Positions 17,580 through 25,990 of a DNA stretch of 64,000 nt are shown here, piece after piece (position 1 is the first letter of the stretch; each line of letters begins with the position of its first letter). A program made the position numbers and the translations under genes. Source of the DNA: Bacteroidota bacterium (GTDB lineage: Bacteria > Bacteroidota > Bacteroidia > UKL13-3); NCBI GenBank assembly GCA_947457395.1, contig CANGVA010000003.1:142825-206824 (forward strand), read 5' to 3'. The notes beneath the pieces were generated by a model, which was not told the origin of the DNA, did no database searches, and saw nothing but the letters and a program-made list of their open reading frames with translations.

Positions 17580-18116
17580 TCAATCTAGATGTATTAGTGC
17601 AAAAACCGCATAATTCATCATATCCCGGATATTGGCATCAATACCTTCTGACATGATGGTCTGGCCTTTGGCTTCTTCAATCTGGCGAATTCGGAGCAGT
17701 CGCATCAGTATCATATCGGTAAAGGTACTTACACGCATATCTCTCCAGGCTTCTCCATAGTCATGATTTTTTTCTTCCATCAAGGCTTTTACTTCAGTTA
17801 CCTGTTTATTATACAATGTTTCCAATTGTGTTAATGGCAAATTGGTTTCCGATAAATCTTTAAGCTCAAGCTGAATCAGTGCAATGATGCAATAATTCAC
17901 AATCCCGATAAACTCTGTGCGTTCATCTTCATTTACCTTTTTCACTGCATTTTCTTCAATAGTTCGTATGCGCTGCGCTTTTATAAAAATCTGGTCCATG
18001 AGCGAAGAAACACGCATGATTCGCCAGGAGGTACCGTAATCTTTACTCTTGGTTAAAAAAATACTGCGGCATTTGTTTATGGCCTCATCGTATTGTATGG
18101 ATGTTTTATTACTCAC
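17580..18116 (-). CDS. DUF1599 (nucleotide modification associated domain 1) protein, tandem domain
   Basis: A 178-residue protein composed of two similar halves. The first contains KSKDYGTSWRIMRVSSLMDQ and RIRTIEE, the second KNHDYGEAWRDMRVSTFTDM and RIRQIEE, about 95 residues apart. This is the DUF1599 family, also named nucleotide modification associated domain 1. Catalysis is unknown. Translation seems to start at GTG 18116. It is divergent from folP, with 112 bases to the folP ATG, and upstream of the DoxX-like gene after a 154-base gap. Association with folP and cdaA recurs in Bacteroidota. Confidence 0.85.
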   Translation of the reverse strand: MSNKTSIQYDEAINKCRSIFLTKSKDYGTSWRIMRVSSLMDQIFIKAQRIRTIEENAVKKVNEDERTEFIGIVNYCIIALIQLELKDLSETNLPLTQLETLYNKQVTEVKALMEEKNHDYGEAWRDMRVSTFTDMILMRLLRIRQIEEAKGQTIMSEGIDANIRDMMNYAVFALIHLD

Positions 18117-18228
18117 GTTGGTTTAATAATTATCTATAATCTGCATGCTGCATGGTGCTTTGTTATTCGGCAATAAAGCATTTATTTCGGTGCAGGTATA
18201 TCGCACAAAAATAACAGAGCCTTTTAAA

Positions 18229-19080
18229 ATGCAAACATTTCAAAAAAAAATAACGCTTAACTGCTGCTCTCATTTACTTGTACTTAATAAACCTGCGGTA
18301 ATGGGTATTATCAATACCACGCCAGATTCGTTTTTTGCAGGCAGCAGGCATCAGGCTGTGGAATCTGCGGTTGAGCAGGCAGGCTGCATGCTGGCTGCCG
18401 GAGCCCGCATACTGGATATTGGCGGTTACTCCACCCGACCCGGTGCAGCAGCGGTAACTGTGGAAGAAGAACTAAGCAGGGTTATACCGGTTATTGCTGC
18501 CATACATCAGTCATATCCGCAGGCTCTTATCAGTATCGATACATTTAGAGCTAGCGTTGCAACAGAGGCAGTAAGAGCAGGGGCTTGCATGGTAAATGAT
18601 GTATCTGCCGGAGAGGATGATCCGGAGATGATTAAAACCGTGGCAGCACTCAAAGTTCCTTATATTATAATGCACAAGAAAGGGACACCACAAACTATGC
18701 AGGTTAATCCGCATTATGATGATGTAGTGCTTGAGGTGATTGATTACCTAAGGCAGCGAATTGAGCTTTGCAAGGAGGCGGGTATTGCAGATATTATTAT
18801 TGACCCCGGGTTTGGTTTTGGTAAAAATCTGGAACACAACTACAGGCTGTTTGCCTCGCTGCAAGATTTGAGTATATTTGGAGTTCCGGTATTAGTGGGG
18901 GTGTCAAGAAAAAGTATGATTCAGAAGCTACTTCACGTTGATACCGCTCATGCATTAAACGGAACTACGGCCTTGCATGCCCTGGCTCTAACCAAAGGAG
19001 CTGATATACTAAGGGTGCATGATGTAGCAGAGGCCATGGAATGTATAGCAATAGTAAACGCGGTAAATGGAATTATTTAA
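18229..19080 (+). CDS. folP: Dihydropteroate synthase
   Basis: A 283-residue TIM-barrel enzyme joining p-aminobenzoate to 6-hydroxymethyl-dihydropterin diphosphate in folate synthesis; the target of sulfonamides. Motifs are VMGIINTTPDSFFAG, DIGGYSTRPGA, ISIDTFRASVA, MVNDVSAGEDD, YIIMHKKGTP and IIDPGFGFGK, all in the family order. ATG 18229 is preferred over 18145, since the extra 28 residues show no conserved sequence. The 3' end overlaps the cdaA start by 14 bases, so the two are translationally coupled. Confidence 0.95.
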   Translation: MQTFQKKITLNCCSHLLVLNKPAVMGIINTTPDSFFAGSRHQAVESAVEQAGCMLAAGARILDIGGYSTRPGAAAVTVEEELSRVIPVIAAIHQSYPQALISIDTFRASVATEAVRAGACMVNDVSAGEDDPEMIKTVAALKVPYIIMHKKGTPQTMQVNPHYDDVVLEVIDYLRQRIELCKEAGIADIIIDPGFGFGKNLEHNYRLFASLQDLSIFGVPVLVGVSRKSMIQKLLHVDTAHALNGTTALHALALTKGADILRVHDVAEAMECIAIVNAVNGII

Positions 19081-19894
19081 GTTTTACGACTTTAGGTTTA
19101 CTCTGGTAAATATTATTGATATCTTGCTGGTGGCCGGTATCATTTATCAGTTATACCGACTGCTAAAAGGCAGTCTGGCATTTAATATGCTCATCGGTCT
19201 GGTAACCATTTATTTATTTTGGGTTATTGTGCGCCTTTTTGAAATGCCGCTCCTCGAAACTATTTTAGGAGAGTTTACAAAGGTTGGTTTTATTGCAATT
19301 CTCATTGTTTTTCAGCAGGAAATAAGAAAATTTTTATTGCTCATTGGCAAAGGCACTTTTGGAAATGAAAACAGATCTGTTTTCAGATTTTTACCCTGGA
19401 ACTGGAAAATAGAAAACAGTTTTAATACCAATTTCGATGAAATTGTAGATGCTTGTGAAACATTGGCACAAAGCAAAACAGGGGCCCTTATAGTTTTTCC
19501 TAAAACATCTGAAATGAAGTTTATTGGTGCCAGCGGGGAATGGATTGATGCCAATATAAGCAAGCGCTTAATACTGAGTATTTTCAATAAAAAGAGCCCG
19601 TTGCATGATGGTGCCATAATAATAGCCAACAGCAAAATTAAAGCGGCAAACGCTGTATTACCTTTAAGCGATAATCCTGATATTCAAAACCAATATGGAT
19701 TGAGGCACCTGGCAGCAATTGGTATTACAGAGCAAACAGATGCTATTGCTTTGGTGGTTTCTGAGGAAAAGGGTAATATGACGGTGGCCAAAGGTGGTAA
19801 AATGCTGGAAGGGATGAGTCGTGAGAAAATTGCAGCATTCTTAAATAAGGAATTTGCAAGTGAGATGGTTCGGGTAAATAAATCTCAATCATAA
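19067..19894 (+). CDS. cdaA: Diadenylate cyclase CdaA
   Basis: A 275-residue membrane-bound enzyme making cyclic di-AMP from two ATP. Three N-terminal membrane segments cover about residues 10-95, followed by the DAC domain (about 115-260). The DGA motif is intact (SPLHDGAIIIANS). The usual RHR motif reads LRHLAAIGI, so the second Arg is Leu. The segment usually reading GALIVxE reads GALIVFP. The rest of the domain looks normal, so activity is likely but unproven. It overlaps folP by 14 bases, a coupling seen in other Bacteroidota. Confidence 0.9.
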   Translation: MELFKFYDFRFTLVNIIDILLVAGIIYQLYRLLKGSLAFNMLIGLVTIYLFWVIVRLFEMPLLETILGEFTKVGFIAILIVFQQEIRKFLLLIGKGTFGNENRSVFRFLPWNWKIENSFNTNFDEIVDACETLAQSKTGALIVFPKTSEMKFIGASGEWIDANISKRLILSIFNKKSPLHDGAIIIANSKIKAANAVLPLSDNPDIQNQYGLRHLAAIGITEQTDAIALVVSEEKGNMTVAKGGKMLEGMSREKIAAFLNKEFASEMVRVNKSQS

Positions 19895-19990
19895 GATTAA
19901 TATAACTGAATATCAAGATATTGCATATTAATTGAGGTTAGGATAAACACAGGTCTTTAGCTACCTTCGCACGCGTTACAACAATCTTAC

Positions 19991-21157
19991 ATGTCAGCTG
20001 ATAAATACATGAAACGCGGTGTATCTTCTAAAAAAGAAGATGTACATGCTGCCATTAAAAATGTAGACAAGGGTATTTTCCCGAAAGCCTTTTGCAAAAT
20101 TGTTCCGGATTATTTGGGGGGCGATGAAGAATACTGCAATATCATGCATGCCGATGGTGCAGGAACCAAATCATCTCTGGCATATTTATATTGGAAAGAA
20201 ACTGGCGACCTAAGTGTTTGGAAAGGTATTGCACAAGATGCAATTGTTATGAATCTGAATGATTTATTATGTGCAGGGGCATATCAGCATATTACACTTT
20301 CTTCAACTATTGGACGCAATAAAAACCTTATTCCCGGTGAAGTTATAGCTGCAATTATTGAAGGAACAGAAGAGTTTATTTCTATGTTGCAACAATATGG
20401 CATACAGGTGCACAGCACCGGTGGCGAAACAGCAGATGTAGGCGATTTGGTGCGCACCATTATTGTTGATTCAACAGTTACTGCGCGTCTCCCCAGAAAT
20501 AAGGTTATTGATAATAGTAGGATAAAGCCAGGAAACGTTATTGTTGGCTTTGCTTCTTTTGGTAAGGCTGTTTATGAACAAACATACAACGCAGGCATGG
20601 GGAGCAACGGTTTAACACTTGCGAGACATGATACACTGGGGGCTTTTTATAAATCTTTTTCAGAGTCTTATGACCCACTTTTGCCGGATGATTTGGTGTA
20701 TACAGGCAATTTAAAGTTAACCGAGCAACTACCGGGACATCCGCTGAATGTAGGCAAGATGATCTTATCTCCCACACGCACCTTCTCTCCGCTTATCAAA
20801 GAAATTATGGAGAAATATGCTCCGCAAATAGATGGGATGATACACAATACAGGTGGTGGTCAAACCAAGGTGCTGCATTTTACCAAAGGATTAAACATTA
20901 TTAAAGATAATTTATTTGAAACCCCTCCGTTGTTTCAGATGATACAGGAACAATCACAAACATCCTGGCAAGAGATGTATAAAGTATTTAATATGGGTAA
21001 TTTGCTTGAGTTTTATACAAATGAAAACACAGCCGCTGAACTTATTGCTGTTGCAAAGGCCTTTCATATTGATGCCAAAATTATTGGAAGCGTAGAGGCC
21101 GGTGAAGGAAGTGTAAAAATTATTTCGCCAGCTCATACTTTTACCTATACTTATTAA
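19991..21157 (+). CDS. purM: Phosphoribosylformylglycinamidine cyclo-ligase (AIR synthase, PurM-like)
   Basis: A 388-residue enzyme of the PurM family, which closes the imidazole ring of AIR with ATP in purine synthesis. Visible features are YMKRGVSSKKEDVHAA at the N-terminus, HADGAGTKSSLAYLYWK (the family's DGVGTK-like loop), DAIVMNLNDLLCAGA, HSTGGETADVGDLVRT and IHNTGGGQTKVLHF. The length is longer than the E. coli enzyme (345) but normal for Bacteroidota. The upstream leader has a TACCTTCG box at 19962-19969, similar to a -7 element but without a matching -33. It is followed after 15 bases by galE. Confidence 0.88.
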   Translation: MSADKYMKRGVSSKKEDVHAAIKNVDKGIFPKAFCKIVPDYLGGDEEYCNIMHADGAGTKSSLAYLYWKETGDLSVWKGIAQDAIVMNLNDLLCAGAYQHITLSSTIGRNKNLIPGEVIAAIIEGTEEFISMLQQYGIQVHSTGGETADVGDLVRTIIVDSTVTARLPRNKVIDNSRIKPGNVIVGFASFGKAVYEQTYNAGMGSNGLTLARHDTLGAFYKSFSESYDPLLPDDLVYTGNLKLTEQLPGHPLNVGKMILSPTRTFSPLIKEIMEKYAPQIDGMIHNTGGGQTKVLHFTKGLNIIKDNLFETPPLFQMIQEQSQTSWQEMYKVFNMGNLLEFYTNENTAAELIAVAKAFHIDAKIIGSVEAGEGSVKIISPAHTFTYTY

Positions 21158-21172
21158 ATCTCAAACACTGCA

Positions 21173-22201
21173 ATGAAAATACTGGTAACAGGCGGAACAG
21201 GATATATCGGCTCACATACAGTGGTTGAGTTGCAGCAGGCAGGTTATGAGGTAGTGATTATTGATAATTTTGAAAACTCACAGCCATTCATTGTAAATCA
21301 TATTGAAAGAATAACAGGAGTACGTCCGCATTTGGAACGTGGTGACCTCCGAGATAAGACAGCATTGCATGATGTGTTTAATACCTATCCTGATATTGCA
21401 GCTGTTATTCACTTTGCCGCCTACAAGGCAGTAGGTGAAAGTGTAGCGCATCCGCTCAAATATTATCAGAACAATATTGGTGGTACAGCTAATTTGCTAG
21501 AGGTTATGCAGGCGCATCACGTAAATGATTTAGTTTTCTCATCCTCGTGCACAGTTTATGGTGATGTAGCCAATCCTCCGGTAGATGAATTTACACCGGT
21601 AGTAAAAGCCAATTCACCTTATGGTAATACCAAGAAGATATGTGAAGAAATGTTACAGGACCAAACAGCAACTGCCAACCTACGTGTGGTTTCATTGCGT
21701 TATTTTAATCCGGTAGGTGCGCACGACAGTGCATTGCTTGGAGAATTACCTGTTGGTGTACCCAATAACCTTGTGCCATTTATCACACAAACAGCCATAG
21801 GTAAAAGGCAAAAACTTACGGTGTTTGGTGATGATTATCCTACAGCGGATGGCACTTGCATCAGAGATTATATTCATGTAGTAGATTTAGCTAAAGCACA
21901 CGTGGCAGCTATTTCATATTTAAAAAAGCAAATGGTAACAAGCGGTTATTATGTGTTTAATATCGGCACAGGAAAGGGTAACTCGGTAATGGAGGTTATT
22001 CGCTCATTTGAGAAAGTTAGCGGTACAAAACTCCGTTATGAAATTGGTCCTCGCAGGACTGGTGATGTGGTGCAGATTTATGCAGTATGCAACAAAGCAC
22101 AACATGAATTGGGATGGAAAGCCACTCGTGATCTTGATAACTGTATGCAAACAGCATGGCAGTGGGAACAGCAATTAAATCAGCTCAATATTCAATCATA
22201 A
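21173..22201 (+). CDS. galE: UDP-glucose 4-epimerase
   Basis: A 342-residue extended short-chain dehydrogenase interconverting UDP-glucose and UDP-galactose. The NAD motif GGTGYIGSH lies at residues 7-15. VIHFAAYKAVGES, the SSSCTVYG catalytic-Ser region and SPYGNTK with the Tyr and Lys of YxxxK follow, and RYFNPVGAH and IRDYIHVVDLA are typical of GalE. The length is standard. It opens a cluster of sugar-nucleotide genes; rfbB starts 20 bases later. Confidence 0.94.
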   Translation: MKILVTGGTGYIGSHTVVELQQAGYEVVIIDNFENSQPFIVNHIERITGVRPHLERGDLRDKTALHDVFNTYPDIAAVIHFAAYKAVGESVAHPLKYYQNNIGGTANLLEVMQAHHVNDLVFSSSCTVYGDVANPPVDEFTPVVKANSPYGNTKKICEEMLQDQTATANLRVVSLRYFNPVGAHDSALLGELPVGVPNNLVPFITQTAIGKRQKLTVFGDDYPTADGTCIRDYIHVVDLAKAHVAAISYLKKQMVTSGYYVFNIGTGKGNSVMEVIRSFEKVSGTKLRYEIGPRRTGDVVQIYAVCNKAQHELGWKATRDLDNCMQTAWQWEQQLNQLNIQS

Positions 22202-22221
22202 ATTCAGACATATATATAAAG

Positions 22222-23283
22222 ATGACAACACAAAAGAATATTTTAATTACAGGCGGTGCGGGGTTTATAGGCTCACATGTAGTGCGCTTATTCGTGAATA
22301 AATATCCACACTATCGTATTTTTAATTTAGACAAGCTTACATATGCAGGTAATCTTAGAAATATTGAAGATGTGCAAGGCAAGCCCAATTATGAATTTAT
22401 TAAAGCAGATATTGTAGACGCTGCTCAGATAAATATGCTATTTGAAACCCATCGTTTTGATGCCGTTATTCACCTGGCTGCAGAAAGTCATGTAGATCGC
22501 AGTATTACCAATCCCATGGATTTTGTAATGACCAATGTGGTTGGAACAGTAAACCTGCTCAATGCATTTAAAAATTTATGGAAGGGGCAAACGGAAGGTA
22601 AATTGTTTTATCATGTTAGTACAGATGAGGTGTACGGAAGTTTGCACGATGGTGGATTTTTTTTGGAAACAACGCCTTATGATCCACAATCACCTTACTC
22701 AGCTTCTAAAGCAAGTTCTGATCATTTCGTAAGAGCCTACCATAACACTTATAAAATTCCGGTGGTGCTCAGTAACTGCTCAAACAACTACGGGCCTAAT
22801 CAATTTCCGGAAAAACTCATTCCACTATTCATCAATAATATTCGTCATAACAAGCAACTGCCTGTTTATGGTAAAGGAGAGAATGTGCGCGACTGGCTCT
22901 ATGTTATTGACCATGCCCGGGCCATTGATGATGTGTTTCATAAAGGTAAAATAGGGCAAACGTATAATATTGGTGGCTTCAACGAATGGAAGAATATTGA
23001 TTTGATTAAAGTGATTTGTAAAACCATGGATGAAAAGCTTGGCAGGCCTGCAGGCGAATCAGAGAAACTGATTACCTATGTAACCGATCGTGCCGGACAC
23101 GATTTGCGTTATGCCATTGATTCATCTAAAATCATGAAAGAACTTGGATGGCAGCCATCTCTTCAGTTTGAAGAAGGTATTGCCAAAACTATTGATTGGT
23201 ATCTGGCAAACCAGCAGTGGATGGATGAAGTTACCAGTGGCGATTATCAGAAGTATTACGAAAACATGTACGCGAAACGATAA
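22222..23283 (+). CDS. rfbB: dTDP-glucose 4,6-dehydratase
   Basis: A 353-residue SDR enzyme converting dTDP-glucose to dTDP-4-keto-6-deoxyglucose, the second step toward dTDP-rhamnose and related sugars. Motifs are ITGGAGFIGSHVV near the N-terminus, HLAAESHVDRSI, VSTDEVYGSL with the active-site Thr-Asp-Glu, SPYSASKASSDH with YxxxK, and NNYGPNQFPEKLIPL. The ATG at 22222 is chosen over an upstream in-frame start at 22156, which lies in galE. Only 3 bases separate it from rfbA. rfbC and rfbD are not in this window. Confidence 0.95.
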   Translation: MTTQKNILITGGAGFIGSHVVRLFVNKYPHYRIFNLDKLTYAGNLRNIEDVQGKPNYEFIKADIVDAAQINMLFETHRFDAVIHLAAESHVDRSITNPMDFVMTNVVGTVNLLNAFKNLWKGQTEGKLFYHVSTDEVYGSLHDGGFFLETTPYDPQSPYSASKASSDHFVRAYHNTYKIPVVLSNCSNNYGPNQFPEKLIPLFINNIRHNKQLPVYGKGENVRDWLYVIDHARAIDDVFHKGKIGQTYNIGGFNEWKNIDLIKVICKTMDEKLGRPAGESEKLITYVTDRAGHDLRYAIDSSKIMKELGWQPSLQFEEGIAKTIDWYLANQQWMDEVTSGDYQKYYENMYAKR

Positions 23284-23286
23284 ACT

Positions 23287-24147
23287 ATGAAAGGAATAAT
23301 TTTAGCCGGAGGAAGCGGCACTCGTTTGCATCCGCTTACACTTGCTGTAAGCAAACAACTGATGCCTGTGTATGATAAGCCCATGATTTATTATCCGCTG
23401 AGCACGCTGATGCTGGCAGGCATCAATGAGATTCTCATCATTTCCACACCGCATGATTTGCCAGGATTTAAAAAATTACTGGGAGATGGCTCACAGGTGG
23501 GTTGTCGCTTCGAATATGCCGAGCAACCTAGCCCCGATGGGTTAGCTCAAGCATTTATTATTGGCGAAAAATTTGTTGGTAATGATAAGGTAGCATTGAT
23601 TTTAGGGGATAATATTTTCTTCAGCTCAGGATTAAGCAAATTATTAAAGGACAATAACAACCCGGATGGTGGCGTGGTGTTTGCCTACCATGTTAGCGAT
23701 CCTGAGCGCTATGGTGTAGTAGAGTTTGACGAACAGATGAATGCAATCAGTATTGAAGAAAAACCAGTAAATCCAAAATCTAATTATGCGGTACCGGGAT
23801 TATATTTTTATGATAACTCGGTTATTGAAATTGCAAAGAACATTAAGCCTTCTCCACGTGGTGAGCTTGAAATTACAGATGTAAACAGAGTGTATCTGGA
23901 GCAAGGCAAACTTAAGGTAGGCGTATTGCAGCGCGGCACCGCCTGGCTTGATACAGGTACTTTTGCTTCGCTTATGCAGGCCGGACAGTTTGTACAGGTT
24001 ATTGAAGAAAGGCAGGGGCTTAAAATTGGTTGCATTGAAGAAATAGCATTCAAAAATGGTTGGATAACCAAAGAAAAATTAAAGCATGAAGCAGCTAAAC
24101 TGCTCAAAAGTGGCTACGGACAATATTTATTAAATCTTATAAAGTAA
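23287..24147 (+). CDS. rfbA: Glucose-1-phosphate thymidylyltransferase
   Basis: A 286-residue nucleotidyltransferase making dTDP-glucose from glucose-1-phosphate and dTTP. The N-terminal signature [16 protein letters not shown] is followed by [23 protein letters not shown] (metal-binding Asp), [20 protein letters not shown] and [10 protein letters not shown]. The length is typical for the RmlA short form. It is tightly linked to rfbB, giving the two first steps of dTDP-deoxysugar synthesis for surface polysaccharide. Confidence 0.96.
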   Translation: MKGIILAGGSGTRLHPLTLAVSKQLMPVYDKPMIYYPLSTLMLAGINEILIISTPHDLPGFKKLLGDGSQVGCRFEYAEQPSPDGLAQAFIIGEKFVGNDKVALILGDNIFFSSGLSKLLKDNNNPDGGVVFAYHVSDPERYGVVEFDEQMNAISIEEKPVNPKSNYAVPGLYFYDNSVIEIAKNIKPSPRGELEITDVNRVYLEQGKLKVGVLQRGTAWLDTGTFASLMQAGQFVQVIEERQGLKIGCIEEIAFKNGWITKEKLKHEAAKLLKSGYGQYLLNLIK

Positions 24148-24160
24148 ACATCAGAATATT

Positions 24161-25141
24161 ATGAGTAATGCACAACACGAAGCGTTAAGAAAATTCAGTT
24201 ATCAAATTTCATTTGCATTGAGCCATTATAATCCTCACGGTTTATCAGCGGCAACATACAACAATATTATTATTGGCGGACTTGGAGGTTCAGGTATAGG
24301 CGGCCGTATAGTAAAATCATTGTTTGCCAATTCTTGTCCGGTTCCGGTTGAGTGTATTGCAGACTATGGTTTGCCTGCTTATGTCAATGAAAAATCATTG
24401 GTTATACTGGGCTCATATTCCGGTAACACAGAGGAAACATTGCAGATGTTTGAAGAAACCTTAAAACGTGGCAGTAAAATACTTGTGCTTACTTCCGGAG
24501 GTAAACTGGCAGAATTAGCTTCAGCAAATCATTTACATCAATATCATATCGAACCGGGCTTCCAGCCACGCATGGCACTAGGATTCTCATTAACATACCT
24601 TATTCAAATATTTAATGAATTAACCGGAAAGTCAGTTCAAACCGGATTAGAAAATATTGCTTCATTATTTGAAAACAATAAACCGTACGAAGATGAAGCA
24701 ATGGAATTATTTGAAGTAATTAAGCCTAAGGTAAAGAGTAAAGTTGTGGTTCTAACAGATGGTCCACTTGAGCCTATTGGTATTCGCTTTGCACAGCAGG
24801 TACAGGAGAATGCAAAGCATGAGTGTTTTCAACATTCATTGCCTGAAATGAACCACAACGTTATTGAGTCTTACTACGGGCAGCTTGATACTGTTTTTAT
24901 CATGCTGGATTCTATGCAAAATGAACGTGTTACTTCCAGATTCGAGTTCTTAAATAGCTTGCTTGCGGTGGAGTATAACAAGGTGATACATATGGAGCTG
25001 GCCGATTTTACTTATCACAGTATTTATAAACTCATTCATCGCCTCGACTGGTTGTCACTTTTTATTGCCGATCACCGCAAGGTGGATTCACTCAATGTTC
25101 CCAATATTGCATCCTTAAAAGAATTTTTAGAGAACGCTTAA
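24161..25141 (+). CDS. Bifunctional phosphoglucose/phosphomannose isomerase (SIS domain)
   Basis: A 326-residue sugar isomerase with two SIS domains. The first contains IIGGLGGSGIGGRIVKS and SYSGNTEETLQMFEE, with VLTSGGKLAELA. The second holds QVQENAKHECFQHSLPEMNHN, including the Glu and His of this family's active site. This matches the PGI/PMI-type proteins that interconvert fructose-6-phosphate with glucose-6-phosphate or mannose-6-phosphate. It would supply hexose phosphates to the neighbouring sugar-nucleotide genes. It begins 13 bases after rfbA. Confidence 0.85.
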   Translation: MSNAQHEALRKFSYQISFALSHYNPHGLSAATYNNIIIGGLGGSGIGGRIVKSLFANSCPVPVECIADYGLPAYVNEKSLVILGSYSGNTEETLQMFEETLKRGSKILVLTSGGKLAELASANHLHQYHIEPGFQPRMALGFSLTYLIQIFNELTGKSVQTGLENIASLFENNKPYEDEAMELFEVIKPKVKSKVVVLTDGPLEPIGIRFAQQVQENAKHECFQHSLPEMNHNVIESYYGQLDTVFIMLDSMQNERVTSRFEFLNSLLAVEYNKVIHMELADFTYHSIYKLIHRLDWLSLFIADHRKVDSLNVPNIASLKEFLENA

Positions 25142-25146
25142 ATGAC

Positions 25147-25893
25147 ATGAGATTTTTTGGCAGCCTTTTCAAAAGCACCCCTAAACTTGCCGACCGCAAT
25201 TTTATAAATCCAATAACTACGGAATTTCATTCCCATCTGCTGCCGGCAATAGATGATGGTGTGCGCACATTCGATGAAAGCCTTATTGTGCTTCAAACCA
25301 TGGCTGATATGGGATATAAAAAGGTAATCACCACTCCGCATATTATGGGCGATTTTTATAAAAACGGTTTTCATAATATCCCTGATTTGTGCAAACAGTT
25401 GCAATTGCAGTTAAAAGATAAAAATATTTCCATTGAGCTACATGCAGCAGCTGAATATATGGTAGATGACGCACTGGAGACAAAGATAAAAAACAATGAC
25501 TTGCTTACTTTTGGCGATAACCATATTTTAGTTGAGTTACCTTTTACAGAAGAGCCTGCCAACTTTAAGCAAATATTGTTTGATTTGCAGGTAAATGGAT
25601 ATAAGCCTGTTTTAGCTCATCCGGAGCGTTATGGTTATATGGCGCAGCGTAAAACAAAGTACGAAGAACTCTATCAGGCAGGTATTTTGTTTCAGGTTAA
25701 TTTATTCTCATTGGTTGGGTATTACTCCAAAGAAGTGCAAAAATCTGCTGAATGGCTTATTGCCAATAAAATGGTACATATGGTTGGATCCGATACGCAT
25801 GGTCCACGTCACTTAGACGTTTTGCAGGCAGTGGTGCGCTCACACAATTATCAAAAGGTTTGCGAATTACCATTATTGAATAATACATTATAA
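25147..25893 (+). CDS. CpsB/CapC-type PHP-domain tyrosine phosphatase
   Basis: A 248-residue metallophosphoesterase of the PHP family, related to CpsB/YwqE tyrosine phosphatases that control chain length in capsule export. Metal-ligand motifs are EFHSHLLPAIDDG with His-x-His, VITTPHIMG, ELHAAAEYM, LAHPERYGY and GSDTHGPRH. The length fits the family. The gene lies 5 bases after the isomerase, which supports a surface-polysaccharide role. No Wzc-like tyrosine kinase is in this window. Confidence 0.85.
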   Translation: MRFFGSLFKSTPKLADRNFINPITTEFHSHLLPAIDDGVRTFDESLIVLQTMADMGYKKVITTPHIMGDFYKNGFHNIPDLCKQLQLQLKDKNISIELHAAAEYMVDDALETKIKNNDLLTFGDNHILVELPFTEEPANFKQILFDLQVNGYKPVLAHPERYGYMAQRKTKYEELYQAGILFQVNLFSLVGYYSKEVQKSAEWLIANKMVHMVGSDTHGPRHLDVLQAVVRSHNYQKVCELPLLNNTL

Positions 25894-25990
25894 CCGTTTA
25901 TCACCATGCGCTGCCGCATAACTAAAAAACATATAAGATTTTAAAAACACATTCATTTTTGCTTGATGTAAAACTGTTCATCTTAATTTC

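Noticed and set aside
25963-25990. Promoter-like TTG and TAATTTC boxes before the TonB receptor gene at 25991
   Set aside because: The putative -7 box touches the start codon, so transcription would begin inside the gene.
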